From contig JAFUFI010000023.1 of NCBI GenBank assembly GCA_017469945.1, positions 45,251 to 109,250 of the forward strand: 64,000 nucleotides of DNA, given 5' to 3'. Position numbers and translations under genes: made by a program. Each line of letters opens with the position of its first letter. The first letter of the stretch is position 1. Source of the stretch: Lachnospiraceae bacterium. Lineage in GTDB: Bacteria > Bacillota > Clostridia > Lachnospirales > Lachnospiraceae. Of this stretch, positions 45,364 through 54,048 are shown piece after piece. Below the pieces are notes generated by a model that searched no databases, was not told the DNA's origin, and worked only from the letters and a program-made list of their open reading frames with translations.

Positions 45364-46143
45364 ATGGATTTAAAATTTGGAGACATTCAGGAAACAGCAC
45401 TTATTCCACTTGCGATAAAAGCAAGCGAGACGGCAAGAACCAATGCTAGGATCAAAGATCTAAAGGCAAAAGAAATCATAGAAACTCTCGGAGTGGATGT
45501 AAGTAAATTTGATCCATTCCTGTCACATGAGGGTGTTGTTGCCAGAACCATCATGTTTCGCGATGAATTAAAGAGACTTATTGACATGTATCAGGATGCA
45601 CTGTGTGTAAATCTCGGCTGTGGGTTTGATGATAAGTTTTCACAGGTGGACAACGGGAAGATAACATGGTTTGATGTGGATCTTCCCGATCAGATTGCTG
45701 TAAGACGTAAGGTCTACGAAGACAGGGAAAGATGCACGATGCTTTCCGGAAGTGCTCTTGAGGGGGAGTGGACAAAGAGTCTTCCGAAAAATGATATGAC
45801 CATTGTTGTCATGGAGGGAGTGCTTGAATATTTTTCAAAGGATATGGTAAAGACATGCCTTAATATGCTCTGTGACAGCTTTTCTCATGGATATCTTTTG
45901 GCGGAGTTGCATTCTCCTTTTCTTGAAAAGAACGGAAAACATCACGATGCCGTAAAGAACACAAACGCAACCTTTGGCTGGGGAACAAAGTCCGGTAAGG
46001 AATACCTTGAGCTGGAACCGCGCCTTACTTTTGTATCGGAAAGAAGCTACAACGAGGAGATGAGGAAGTACTCAATTCGAGGAAAGCTTTTTGCAATCGT
46101 GGGCAGGAATATCAATAACAGGCTTGCGGTTTTTAAATGGTAG
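45364..46143 (+). CDS. LCM-type class I SAM-dependent methyltransferase, first copy
   Basis: A 259-residue methyltransferase of the leucine carboxyl methyltransferase-like family (typical N-terminal helical region, then the SAM site CVNLGCGFDDKF, the acidic strand end TWFDVDLPDQI, and MEGVLEYF). In bacteria this family methylates small acidic or polyketide-like compounds. I prefer ATG 45364 (AAGGAG at 45351-45356, spacing 7) over ATG 45313, which has no site. The gene overlaps the DUF454 frame. A relative lies at 60339. Substrate unknown. Confidence 0.82.
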   Translation: MDLKFGDIQETALIPLAIKASETARTNARIKDLKAKEIIETLGVDVSKFDPFLSHEGVVARTIMFRDELKRLIDMYQDALCVNLGCGFDDKFSQVDNGKITWFDVDLPDQIAVRRKVYEDRERCTMLSGSALEGEWTKSLPKNDMTIVVMEGVLEYFSKDMVKTCLNMLCDSFSHGYLLAELHSPFLEKNGKHHDAVKNTNATFGWGTKSGKEYLELEPRLTFVSERSYNEEMRKYSIRGKLFAIVGRNINNRLAVFKW

Positions 46144-46172
46144 AGCATTATCCGGCGGAGATTTTAGAGAAA

Positions 46173-46574
46173 ATGAAAATTAAGAAGATTGTGTTCATCT
46201 TAGTTGGCTGCATATGCCTGGCTCTCGGAACTGTCGGAGTGGTACTTCCGATATTGCCGACAACGCCGTTTTACCTTGTTGCGGCATACTGCTTTGCAAG
46301 AAGCTCCGAGAAGCTTAACAACTGGTTTAAGGGGACAAAACTTTACAAGAAACATCTTGAATCTTTTGTGAAAAAGGAAGGAATGCTTGCATCGACCAAA
46401 GCATGTATTTTGACAACGGTCACAATTCTTATGGGACTTGGATTTTTTTTTATGTCTCGTAAGGGGATATGGATACCTTGCATCATACTGGCAGTGGTTT
46501 GGACAGCACACATGATCTACTTTCTGTTCTTTGTGAAGACGATACGTAGTAAAACAGTCGCAGAGGGTGAATAA
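46173..46574 (+). CDS. DUF454 (YbaN-like) inner-membrane protein
   Basis: A 133-residue membrane protein of the DUF454/YbaN family: a first helix (IVFILVGCICLALGTVGVVLP), the family signature LPTTPFYLVAAYCFARSS, and two more helices near the C-terminus. Start ATG 46173 fits the family N-terminus; an in-frame ATG at 46137 overlaps the methyltransferase stop and is possible. Family function is unknown. It follows the methyltransferase gene directly and is likely in the same transcript. Confidence 0.88.
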   Translation: MKIKKIVFILVGCICLALGTVGVVLPILPTTPFYLVAAYCFARSSEKLNNWFKGTKLYKKHLESFVKKEGMLASTKACILTTVTILMGLGFFFMSRKGIWIPCIILAVVWTAHMIYFLFFVKTIRSKTVAEGE

Positions 46575-46625
46575 AATATCAAAGAGAGGCGTTCATATGC
46601 TGTTAACGATATAGGGAGACAAGTT

Positions 46626-47270
46626 ATGAATAAATATGTTGTGATCGGAATAATAGGAATTATAAGCAGCCTTTTAGCGTCGCTTGCAGATGTTCCGCTT
46701 GTAAATCAAAAAGAAAAGTATGATCAGATTCCGGGAAAACATCCGGTGAAGTGGTGGCAGGATGTTACGGATAAAAGATTTGAATTATCATTTTGGCTGT
46801 CATTTCTTGGCCAACCGGGGACTTATCTTGTGATGTGGATGCTGGCTGTGCTTATCGGGAAGAACAGTGTTGGACTCGGACTTGCACTAAAGATCAATAC
46901 ATTCATCGGTTGTTATACAGGACTCCTTTGTCATGTTGTTTACTGCATGAAGCCGCTCCTGTACAGGCGGCTGTATAAAAAACTTGATGATAAAGAGGTG
47001 GAAGAGACTTTTTCTGCTTTGGATATGGTCTCCAAGGTCCCCATGATGATAGGCTTTGCGACTTTATGGCTCGGCAGCACGGTAATTGTGATGAGTGCAA
47101 TTATTAACGGGGCGTTAGCGGTACCGAAGATATGTCTTCTGCTTAACCCTGTGCCTTCTACATTGGTATTGCTGCTATTAAAGAAATGTAATGTGAGAAT
47201 AATAGGTGCGTTAGGAGCTGGATTTATGATGTTCTCTATTCTTTTGATGATTGCCGGATTTCAAGTTTAG
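46626..47270 (+). CDS. Multi-pass membrane protein, DUF6796-like
   Basis: A 214-residue protein with about six hydrophobic segments. It resembles the small membrane proteins at 49627 and 59304 in size, the N-terminal pattern (IGIIGIISSLLASLADVPLV, an early Asp within the first helix) and a C-terminal half of three helices. I assign these to the DUF6796-like group by memory, with moderate confidence. GGGAGAC precedes the ATG. It is in line with the upstream DUF454 gene. Function unknown. Confidence 0.6.
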   Translation: MNKYVVIGIIGIISSLLASLADVPLVNQKEKYDQIPGKHPVKWWQDVTDKRFELSFWLSFLGQPGTYLVMWMLAVLIGKNSVGLGLALKINTFIGCYTGLLCHVVYCMKPLLYRRLYKKLDDKEVEETFSALDMVSKVPMMIGFATLWLGSTVIVMSAIINGALAVPKICLLLNPVPSTLVLLLLKKCNVRIIGALGAGFMMFSILLMIAGFQV

Positions 47271-47291
47271 GATAAGGTTCAGGATAAAAAG

Positions 47292-47429
47292 ATGTTTTCA
47301 TCAGCACCAAAGGAATTCAGGGAAGTGATAAAGCCAAGAGATAAGGAACTTTTTTATGGAGCCAGGGCTACAGGCTGGATCCTCATTGGTAAGAACAAAA
47401 ACATTGGCGGAAGGCGCAGATTTGTGTGA
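47292..47429 (+). CDS. Possible 45-residue protein or gene remnant
   Basis: An ATG with a weak AGGA site opens a 45-codon frame (MFSSAPKEFREVIKPRDKE..., ending GGRRRFV). It lies in the 227-base gap before the aldo/keto reductase gene. I do not recognise it. Its ending right before the reductase leader, and the neighbouring remnants in this island, make a truncated gene as likely as a real small protein. Confidence 0.3.
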   Translation: MFSSAPKEFREVIKPRDKELFYGARATGWILIGKNKNIGGRRRFV

Positions 47430-47497
47430 TTTCCGTTATAGCAAAAGAGTAAATGGTGAAGGCTAAAAAGAAAGAGAAAGATTCATGGAGGCGTGAG

Positions 47498-48433
47498 ATG
47501 GACATTTTGAATCCCATAGCGGTTGTAGGGACTAATTCATGGGGAAGTGCAGTATATGGTAAGGTGCTTCGGGGAGAGAGCGTAGATACCGAAACGATCA
47601 GAAAATGCTATGAAAGAGCGAAAGAAAAAGGCCTGATGATCTTTGATCTGGCTCAGGATTATGGGCTTGGCAAGGCTCAGAAAATGATCGGGGAGTTTGG
47701 AACCGATGATGTGATCATATCTTCAAAGTTCACTCCGACCGGGGCCTATAAAACAGGGCAAGTCAGAAGGTCTCTGGAAAGGGATTTACAGGATTTTGGG
47801 CGTAAGTACGTAGATATATACTGGCTCCATCTTCCTTCAGATATAGAAAAAAACTTAAAAGAGATCATAACACTCATAAAAGAGGGAAAGATAAAGCATG
47901 TGGGGATTTCCAATTTTACCCTTGAGGAATGTAAGCTGTCGAAAAAAATCCTTGATAGCGCAGGTATTCCTTTGTATGGTGTTCAGAATCACTATAGTCT
48001 GATCAACCGGGAATGGGAGAAGAACGGGCTTGTAGCGTGGTGTCAGGAGAATGGTATTCAGTTCTGGGCATGGGCTGTTCTTGAAGAGGGGATGCTTACA
48101 GACCCGAGAGTAAAGACAAAAATGTCTCTCATGAAGCTCATTTTTAATGGCAAGAAAAGGAAACTTCATTCGCTTTATGTACTGATGAATAGAATTGGAA
48201 AGAAGCATGATCTTAAGATTCCGCAGGTTGCCATGGCATTTTGTGTGACTAAGGGAATTGTGCCTATTTGTGGTTGCAGAAAGCCTTATCAGGTTGATGA
48301 CCTGTTTGCAGCAGCAAACACTAAACTTACAGACGGTGAAATAAAGCTTCTTGAAAATGAAGCAGATAAGATAAAAGTGAAAATCCTTGGTGCTGATATG
48401 TTCAGATTTGCAGTAAAGAAGAAGCTTGGATGA
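47498..48433 (+). CDS. Aldo/keto reductase
   Basis: A 311-residue NADPH-dependent aldo/keto reductase with TIM-barrel fold. The catalytic Asp and Tyr are in FDLAQDYGLG, the Lys in VIISSKFTP, and the His in IYWLHLPSD; the SNFT and YSLINRE blocks and the C-terminal cofactor loop (VPICGCRKPYQVDD) also fit. I prefer ATG 47498, which has GGAGG six bases upstream and matches the start of the remnant at 59189; ATG 47453 adds 15 charged residues without a ribosome site. It reduces a carbonyl compound, identity unknown. Confidence 0.88.
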   Translation: MDILNPIAVVGTNSWGSAVYGKVLRGESVDTETIRKCYERAKEKGLMIFDLAQDYGLGKAQKMIGEFGTDDVIISSKFTPTGAYKTGQVRRSLERDLQDFGRKYVDIYWLHLPSDIEKNLKEIITLIKEGKIKHVGISNFTLEECKLSKKILDSAGIPLYGVQNHYSLINREWEKNGLVAWCQENGIQFWAWAVLEEGMLTDPRVKTKMSLMKLIFNGKKRKLHSLYVLMNRIGKKHDLKIPQVAMAFCVTKGIVPICGCRKPYQVDDLFAAANTKLTDGEIKLLENEADKIKVKILGADMFRFAVKKKLG

Positions 48434-48437
48434 TGGG

Positions 48438-48583
48438 AGGATTATTTCGAGTATGTCATACCGCCTCTTGAGAAGGACTATCGGCTGATCGTCCCTGCTC
48501 TTCCGGGATATGATTTTGATGAGGACAGTGAGGGAATAATACAGTTCTTTGAAGAAGACGAAAAGAGAGGGAAAAGACTTTGA
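48438..48583 (+). pseudogene. Remnant of an alpha/beta hydrolase gene
   Basis: Right after the aldo/keto reductase stop an open stretch reads WEDYFEYVIPPLEKDY, then RLIVPALPGYDFDEDSEG, ending FFEEDEKRGKRL-stop. The second block is the typical beta-strand 4 region of alpha/beta hydrolases, but there is no start, no nucleophile elbow and no His region. It has no ribosome site of its own. Its last bases overlap the TTG start of the YbaK-like gene. The first bases (48426-48446) are identical to the 3-prime region of the membrane-protein gene at 59304. Confidence 0.5.
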
Positions 48584-49062
48584 TTAACGAAACGGTTTAT
48601 AAATGGCTTTCAGATAGAGGGTTCGGAGACAGGATAACAGAGCATAAGGAGACAATCGATACAGTTGAGCATGCCGCTCAGCAGATTGGATGTTCGGAAG
48701 CTGAGATAGCCAAGACGCTGTCTTTTATAGTTGACGGGGAGCCGGTCATAGTTGTTATGGCAGGAGATGGAAGAGTTAACAGCTCTAAGTTTAAGGCTAA
48801 ATTTCATAATAAGCCGAGCATGGTTCCGAGGGACTCGGTAGAGGAGCTAATCGGATTTGCGCCTGGAGGAGTTTGTCCTTTTGGAGCAAAAGAAGGTATC
48901 CCTATTTGGCTTGATGTCTCGATGAAGAGATTTGATATAGTTCATCCGGCAGGAGGAAATGAATTTACATCCGTATCACTGACGCCGGACGAACTGGAAA
49001 AGGCATCAGGTGCTCTCGGGTGGTGCGATGTATGTAAGGGATGGGAGGAAGAATCTGATTGA
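48580..49062 (+). CDS. YbaK/EbsC-family aminoacyl-tRNA deacylase-like protein
   Basis: A 160-residue protein of the YbaK/ProX editing family: KTLSFIVDGEPVIVVMAGD, VNSSKFKAKF (with the conserved Lys), FAPGGVCPFG and the ending ASGALGWCDV. Family members hydrolyse mischarged Cys-tRNA(Pro) or Ala-tRNA(Pro), but distant ones may act on other thioester or amino-acyl substrates. Start is TTG at 48580 with GAGAGGG upstream; the start overlaps the TGA of the hydrolase remnant. It overlaps the next gene the same way (TTGA). Confidence 0.85.
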   Translation: MINETVYKWLSDRGFGDRITEHKETIDTVEHAAQQIGCSEAEIAKTLSFIVDGEPVIVVMAGDGRVNSSKFKAKFHNKPSMVPRDSVEELIGFAPGGVCPFGAKEGIPIWLDVSMKRFDIVHPAGGNEFTSVSLTPDELEKASGALGWCDVCKGWEEESD

Positions 49063-49622
49063 CATTTATTAACCTGGCGACGAAAGAGAAAAAAGAAGAG
49101 ATCAGGGAGAAGATGAATCAAAAAGAGATTGAAAAAAACATTAAATCATACTCGAAATATTACAAAAGCCTTCTGTCAAACGAGGGAATAAAAGGCATTG
49201 ATCAAAGAGTGACATCATATGAGAAGAGGCTTGCGGATATGTACAACTCTGATGAGTTCAGAGCTCACAATATATATCCTTCAACAAACGTCTCTTTTGT
49301 GTATGCCGTTATATCCATGTGCCTTGAGCTGAAAGCTATGGGTTATATGGATGACAGGATCATTCCGGCAGTTGAAAAGAGCATGGAAAGCAGGTGGAAT
49401 GCTTTTGTTAGGATCATTAAGTTTATAGACCTTTTTCCGTTCAGTTTCCCGGTGGTGAGGATATGGAATAAATCTGATCACGCGGACAGGATAAAAGACG
49501 GAAGCATTACCTATGATTCATTTACCCTGGATAAAGATAAGATTGAATACCACATATGCAAGTGCATGTATGTGGAGATGCCTGCTTTGATGAGATATTC
49601 AGGAAATGACTGGAGGCGATAA
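49059..49622 (+). CDS. Uncharacterised protein, possibly ATC-hydrolase-like
   Basis: A 187-residue soluble, helical protein. The C-terminal segment YHICKCMYVEMPALMRY with a Cys-x-Tyr pattern recalls the L-2-amino-thiazoline-4-carboxylate hydrolase-like family (PF14196), but the usual C-terminal Cys/Asp motif is missing, so it could be a short or truncated member. Start TTG 49059 overlaps the YbaK stop (TTGA) and has GGGAGG upstream; ATG 49113 is an alternative with poorer spacing. Translational coupling to YbaK is likely. Confidence 0.5.
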   Translation: MTFINLATKEKKEEIREKMNQKEIEKNIKSYSKYYKSLLSNEGIKGIDQRVTSYEKRLADMYNSDEFRAHNIYPSTNVSFVYAVISMCLELKAMGYMDDRIIPAVEKSMESRWNAFVRIIKFIDLFPFSFPVVRIWNKSDHADRIKDGSITYDSFTLDKDKIEYHICKCMYVEMPALMRYSGNDWRR

Positions 49623-49626
49623 TTGT

Positions 49627-50235
49627 ATGAAGACAGTACTTATCATTGCCTGTATAGGGCATATTATTTGCGGAATAACAGATTGTATGCTGGCATACAT
49701 GAAAAATGGCAGATTTGAGTTTTCTGATGTGAAAGATAGTAAAAAAATGCAAAAGGTTTTTGAAGGGGCATCATTAAAACAGATAGAGCTGGCAATGCTT
49801 ATTGGTGTGTTTGCGCTGTTTTTAGCCTCTTTTGGATATATAGGTGTCAGCAGGATGATCCGGGAAAATTCGCCTGTTGTGGGGAGCATTATGTTGGTAG
49901 CATCCTTATTCTTTATTGTGCTTATAGCGGCTCACCATGTCTTATGCGGAGCCACGGAGTGGTTTTATGTGAGACTTGGAAGAACAGGAGATGCGCAAAA
50001 CGTTATCATGGATTTCTTTAAGAGAACATCTCCTGCAGCAATAGCATATGCAGGACTCCTGGTTTTTGATATATTGCTGTTTGTTATGATTGTAACAGGA
50101 AAAACAGATATTCCGAGATGGGGATGCGTATTCAATACACTTCCCGCATTTTTGATACTGGCGTTTACTAAGATTCCTGCAAAGGGAAATATTGCAAATG
50201 CATTTATGTTTTTGGGATTAGCTGTACTGTTGTAA
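49627..50235 (+). CDS. Multi-pass membrane protein, DUF6796-like, second copy
   Basis: A 202-residue protein with about six hydrophobic segments. It shares with the genes at 46626 and 59304 the order of helices, an early Asp in the first helix (IICGITDCMLAYM) and the ending PRWGCVFNTLPAFLIL, comparable to PKWCWIFNILFGVIW in the 59304 protein. ATG 49627 has GGAGG (49611-49615, spacing 11). Function unknown; the local expansion suggests a role tied to the neighbouring transferases and hydrolases. Confidence 0.6.
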   Translation: MKTVLIIACIGHIICGITDCMLAYMKNGRFEFSDVKDSKKMQKVFEGASLKQIELAMLIGVFALFLASFGYIGVSRMIRENSPVVGSIMLVASLFFIVLIAAHHVLCGATEWFYVRLGRTGDAQNVIMDFFKRTSPAAIAYAGLLVFDILLFVMIVTGKTDIPRWGCVFNTLPAFLILAFTKIPAKGNIANAFMFLGLAVLL

Positions 50236-50294
50236 GAAAAAAGAAAAAGACGGTAAATCCATATGTGACATTGACAGAGGAGGAAGGGCCTTAC

Positions 50295-51017
50295 ATGACC
50301 GATACGTTGTTTGAATACGATCGCATATTGATGCGATCAGAATACAGGACGCCGGATATTCATTCACATCTCGCTGTTCACTTGATTGTAGGTCTTGGAT
50401 CGGAGCTACACTGTACCGTAGAAAATGAGAACTTTGACACGGATGCTGTTTTTATTGCCTCCGATGTGCCTCACACGGCATACTCTGATTCAGGAGAAAT
50501 GCTTGTGTTTCTGTTCGATCCTGCAAGTCGCTATGCAAGTGAGATTGACCATCTGTTTTTACATGGAGGCAAATTTTTTTGCCTTGCGGCAGACCGGGCA
50601 GAAACGATAAAAACTCTCTGGAAAGAGAACAAAAATTCGGTAGATGCGGTAGATAAGGCTATACTTGAATATTTAGGGATGCTAAAAAGCACCGATAGAC
50701 AACTGGATCCGCGGATTACCGAGGTGCTGGCTATACTTCGGCAAACGGAAGAAGTACCTGAAAAAGCTGTAGACTTCCTTTGCAACAAAGTCTGCCTTTC
50801 TAAAAGCCGACTGTCCCACTTGTTTAAGGAAAATCTTGGCATATCCCTGTCTCGCTATCTTGCATGGGAGAAAATGCGAAAAGGTTATATTTTTTTTCAA
50901 AAATATGGGAATATCACCGATGCGGCAATGATGGCAGGCTTCGATTCTCCATCTCATTTTGCTTCCACCTGCAAGCGGATGTTCGGATTGTCCTTTTCGG
51001 ACTATACGAAAAGTTAG
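50295..51017 (+). CDS. AraC-family transcriptional regulator
   Basis: A 240-residue regulator. The N-terminal cupin-like sensor begins with a compact DIHSHLAVHLIVGL segment and ASDVPHTA. The C-terminal DNA-binding domain has two helix-turn-helix units: VDFLCNKVCLSKSRLSHLFKENLGISL and ITDAAMMAGFDSPSHFASTCKRMFGLSFSDY, ending the gene. ATG 50295 (GGAAGG upstream) is preferred to GTG 50265. The alpha/beta hydrolase gene 74 bases downstream is a plausible target. Confidence 0.88.
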   Translation: MTDTLFEYDRILMRSEYRTPDIHSHLAVHLIVGLGSELHCTVENENFDTDAVFIASDVPHTAYSDSGEMLVFLFDPASRYASEIDHLFLHGGKFFCLAADRAETIKTLWKENKNSVDAVDKAILEYLGMLKSTDRQLDPRITEVLAILRQTEEVPEKAVDFLCNKVCLSKSRLSHLFKENLGISLSRYLAWEKMRKGYIFFQKYGNITDAAMMAGFDSPSHFASTCKRMFGLSFSDYTKS

Positions 51018-51090
51018 CATCTATTTGAAAGTTCTATAAATCAAAGAATACTATCCTTGTTATGTAAGATGTAGCAAGGAGGCATTTTTT

Positions 51091-52284
51091 ATGGATAAAT
51101 ACGATATAAGTCAGCCGGTCAGACTGAAAAAAGGTGTGTATAAACTGAATGCAGAGCGTAACTTTGACTACCAGCTCAACCGTGTTATTAACTGGGATGG
51201 TGGACGGCTTGAGGATGTACAGCCCATTGCAAACAGGATCAGGACAAGCGAGGATTGGAAGCGGGAACTAATTGCTCTTGGCGATAGGGCTATGCAAGAG
51301 AACCGCATACAGAACGCAATTGCCTATTACCGCATGAGCGAGTTTTTCATGTATGACGGGGATCCGGATAAGAAGGCATACTATGAAAGAGCAACGGAGC
51401 TTTTCTATCAGTATTATGCTGATTACTTTGAAGGAGAAGATTCCCGGATAAGGAAGCTGGAGGTTCCTTATGAGAATGTAAAACTGCCTGTCATGCATGT
51501 TGTGCCGCAGGGCAGGAGCAAAGGAACCATCTTACTTCACGGCGGCAATGACAGTTATTTTGAAGAGTTTCTATTTACGGTGCTCTACCTGCAGGAGCAG
51601 GGCTTTGAAGTTTATATGTTTGAAGGTCCCGGCCAGGGCGGCGTGATGCGCCTACAGGGAATGCATTTCACACATGAGTGGGAGAAGCCTGTTAAAGCGG
51701 TTCTGGATTTCTTCAATCTGGACAATGTAACAATTATCGGTATCTCACTTGGTGGGTATCTTGCGCCAAGGGCTGCGGCATTTGACAACCGTATCACCAA
51801 GGTCGTGGCATGGTCGGTATTTCCATGTTTTCAGGATGTGATTGTTGGAATGCAGAAACCGGCCATACAAAAGATGTTCTACCTGTTTATGAAACTCCAC
51901 GCCCGTCCTCTCATTAATTTTGTGTTTGGAAAGAAAGCAAAGAAAGAGCCGGTTATCGATTGGGGAATCAAACACGGCTGCTATGCTTATGAAGCGAAGG
52001 ATGCCTACGGGTATGCACAGAAGCTGAAATTATATGACCTTGAGCCGGTAGCCGATAAAATCACGCAACATATGTTGATCGTCGGCGCAAATCAGGATCA
52101 TTTTATTGATTACCGGCTTATCGGCAGAGAAATCAATATGCTGAAAAATGTAAAAAGTCTGACCTTCCGCCTTTTTACGGATAAAGAAGATGCACAGAAT
52201 CACTGCAATGTCGGAAACGGGAAAATCGTGCTGGATACAATCTGCGGATGGATAGAGCAGATTGATAGGGAGGCGGCAGAATAG
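51091..52284 (+). CDS. Alpha/beta-fold hydrolase (FrsA/dipeptidyl-peptidase-like)
   Basis: A 397-residue hydrolase. An N-terminal helical part (residues about 1-130) precedes the catalytic domain: TILLHGGNDSYFEEF (oxyanion region), the nucleophile elbow GISLGG (Ser), GANQDHF (catalytic Asp zone) and AQNHCNVGN (His). The order matches the family of large hydrolases with a four-helix cap, acting on ester or amide bonds of small hydrophobic molecules. AAGGAGG precedes the ATG. It lies after an AraC regulator and tail-to-tail with TetR. Confidence 0.85.
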   Translation: MDKYDISQPVRLKKGVYKLNAERNFDYQLNRVINWDGGRLEDVQPIANRIRTSEDWKRELIALGDRAMQENRIQNAIAYYRMSEFFMYDGDPDKKAYYERATELFYQYYADYFEGEDSRIRKLEVPYENVKLPVMHVVPQGRSKGTILLHGGNDSYFEEFLFTVLYLQEQGFEVYMFEGPGQGGVMRLQGMHFTHEWEKPVKAVLDFFNLDNVTIIGISLGGYLAPRAAAFDNRITKVVAWSVFPCFQDVIVGMQKPAIQKMFYLFMKLHARPLINFVFGKKAKKEPVIDWGIKHGCYAYEAKDAYGYAQKLKLYDLEPVADKITQHMLIVGANQDHFIDYRLIGREINMLKNVKSLTFRLFTDKEDAQNHCNVGNGKIVLDTICGWIEQIDREAAE

Positions 52285-52308
52285 TGATAGTGTTTGTAGA
52301 TTTTGAAA

Positions 52309-52893
52309 TTATTCTTTTACGAATACATATCTGACAATCATATCTGCAAACAGGCGGATGGTCTCTTTGTATTTGTCTTGATATAGCTGATCTTTCCCGT
52401 GGCCGATCAGCGCGATGGATTTAAAAAGGTTGCCAAGAACCTTCCAGTCACAGTCGGTTCTGGGATTGTCTAGCATAGTCAGCATCTGATTTACAGTATG
52501 CTGGTCATTGCTGTTGCTTTTCCAGTATTCCTCCGGCCAGCGGGCTTTTAGCTGATCGATCTCGCTTTCATTTAAATATTCAAAAATATTGTTATCAGAG
52601 GTATAGAGGGTGGTCAGATACTTTCTGAATGTATCTGCATCCATCTTCTTTCCTTTAGACATCTTAGTAAGCAGTTCTTTGGATTGTGCTCTCTTATACA
52701 GAACTATCTGATAGACAAATTCCTCTTTTGTTTTAAAAAAATTATAAAAAGTGCCGGAAGCAATTCCTGCTCGTTTAGTAACATCGCTTATGGATGTTTT
52801 TTTCAGACCGTGAGTCTTGATAAGATCAAATCCGCTTTCAAGTAGCAATATACGTACCCGTTCACGACCGGCTTCATCAAATATCTGCGGCAT
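52309..52893 (-). CDS. TetR-family transcriptional regulator, first copy
   Basis: A 194-residue repressor-type regulator. The helix-turn-helix (LKKTSISDVTKRAGIASGTFYNFFKTKEEF) spans about residues 28-57. The ligand-binding domain follows. It is divergent from the ABC-2/ECF operon at 53087. The intergenic region holds a perfect 16-bp palindrome and the operator-like GGTTAG...CTAACC site. AGAGG precedes the ATG. It likely represses itself and the transporter operon in response to a small molecule (typical of the family). Confidence 0.9.
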   Translation of the reverse strand: MPQIFDEAGRERVRILLLESGFDLIKTHGLKKTSISDVTKRAGIASGTFYNFFKTKEEFVYQIVLYKRAQSKELLTKMSKGKKMDADTFRKYLTTLYTSDNNIFEYLNESEIDQLKARWPEEYWKSNSNDQHTVNQMLTMLDNPRTDCDWKVLGNLFKSIALIGHGKDQLYQDKYKETIRLFADMIVRYVFVKE

Positions 52894-52965
52894 AGTAACA
52901 TCCTCTCTTATATTCTTTATAGTGATTTCTTTATGAATATGTAATCAAATCCATTCATTTATAAC

Positions 52966-52994
52966 TTTATATCATCTCAAAAATAATAAGTCAA
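52966..52994 (-). promoter_or_regulatory. Promoter of the divergent TetR gene
   Basis: Minus strand TTGACT (52989-52994) and TATAAA (52966-52971), spacer 17. The -35 is inside the palindrome GTCAATACGTATTGAC (52990-53005), which also provides a TTGACA for the plus strand. Confidence 0.75.
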
Positions 52995-53010
52995 TACGTA
53001 TTGACATTTA

Positions 53011-53028
53011 GGTTAGTTGGTGCTAACC
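53011..53028. promoter_or_regulatory. GTTAG-N6-CTAAC operator between TetR and the transporter operon
   Basis: GGTTAGTTGGTGCTAACC, an 18-base palindrome lying between the plus-strand TTGACA (53001) and the transporter start, as expected for a repressor operator. Confidence 0.7.
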
Positions 53029-53086
53029 TTTATAAGCGACTACATGAATAAAAAGCATAATAAATTCATTTATATTGGAGGATGAT

Positions 53087-54040
53087 ATGGGTATTGTGAA
53101 TATAAAGGATCTCAAAAAGACATTCGGAGATCTGACTGCCGTAGATGGTATATCAATTACCGTAGAACCGGGAGAGATACATGGGATACTCGGACCAAAT
53201 GGAGCGGGAAAGAGCACTACGATAGGTTGTATTACAGGACTTCTGCCTTATGACAGTGGTTCTGTTACATATGAAAATGCGCAGCCGATCGGAAAATGGA
53301 AGCGGAATATCGGATATATACCACAGGATCTTGCGATATATCCCGACCTTTCAGCAGAGGAAAATGTGAGATTCTTTTGCTCCTTATACGGATTTAAGGG
53401 CAGCGAACTTAAGAAAAAAACCGAGGAAGCCCTTGATTTTGTCGGGTTGCTTGAAGTGAAGAGAAAAAAAGCATCTGAATTCTCGGGCGGAATGAAGAGA
53501 AGACTCAATATGGCTTGCGGAATCGTTCATTCACCGAAGCTCATCATCATGGATGAGCCTACAGTCGGCATTGATCCGCAGTCCAGAAACAGAATCCTTG
53601 AAAATGTAAAAGCCTTGAACAAAAAGGGAGCGACAATTCTTTATACGACACATTACATGCCTGAAGTGGAAGAAATCTGCAACAAGATCACGGTTATTGA
53701 TCATGGTAAAGTGATCGCTTCAGGAACAAAGGAAGATATCCTTGATAAGATGGGTAAGGATCGCGAAATGGATGTTACTTTTACCGCCGGTTCTGACGGA
53801 CTTGCGGGATTTGAAGAAGCAATTCAAAGCATAGAGAGCGTCCACAGATGTAATATCAGTACTGAGGATAATATTTCAACATGTAAGATCTTTTATTCGG
53901 AGGATCAGACGCTTATGGAAAATGTGATACGCGTTGCGGCTGACAACCATCTCACAATCAGCAACATAGGAAGCCTTGAACCGAGTCTGGAAGAAATATT
54001 CCTGACGCTCACAGGTAAAGAACTTAGGGACGGGAAGTAG
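53087..54040 (+). CDS. ABC-2 type exporter ATPase
   Basis: A 317-residue ATPase of the DrrA/NatA type: Walker A GPNGAGKST, signature FSGGMKRR, Walker B LIIMDEPTVGID, H-loop TTHYM, plus a C-terminal extension of about 90 residues as in drug or lantibiotic exporters. Start ATG 53087 has GGAGG, spacing 5. It is the first gene of a long operon running to 58944. It would energise the two permeases that follow. Confidence 0.88.
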   Translation: MGIVNIKDLKKTFGDLTAVDGISITVEPGEIHGILGPNGAGKSTTIGCITGLLPYDSGSVTYENAQPIGKWKRNIGYIPQDLAIYPDLSAEENVRFFCSLYGFKGSELKKKTEEALDFVGLLEVKRKKASEFSGGMKRRLNMACGIVHSPKLIIMDEPTVGIDPQSRNRILENVKALNKKGATILYTTHYMPEVEEICNKITVIDHGKVIASGTKEDILDKMGKDREMDVTFTAGSDGLAGFEEAIQSIESVHRCNISTEDNISTCKIFYSEDQTLMENVIRVAADNHLTISNIGSLEPSLEEIFLTLTGKELRDGK

Positions 54041-54048
54041 GTGGGGAT

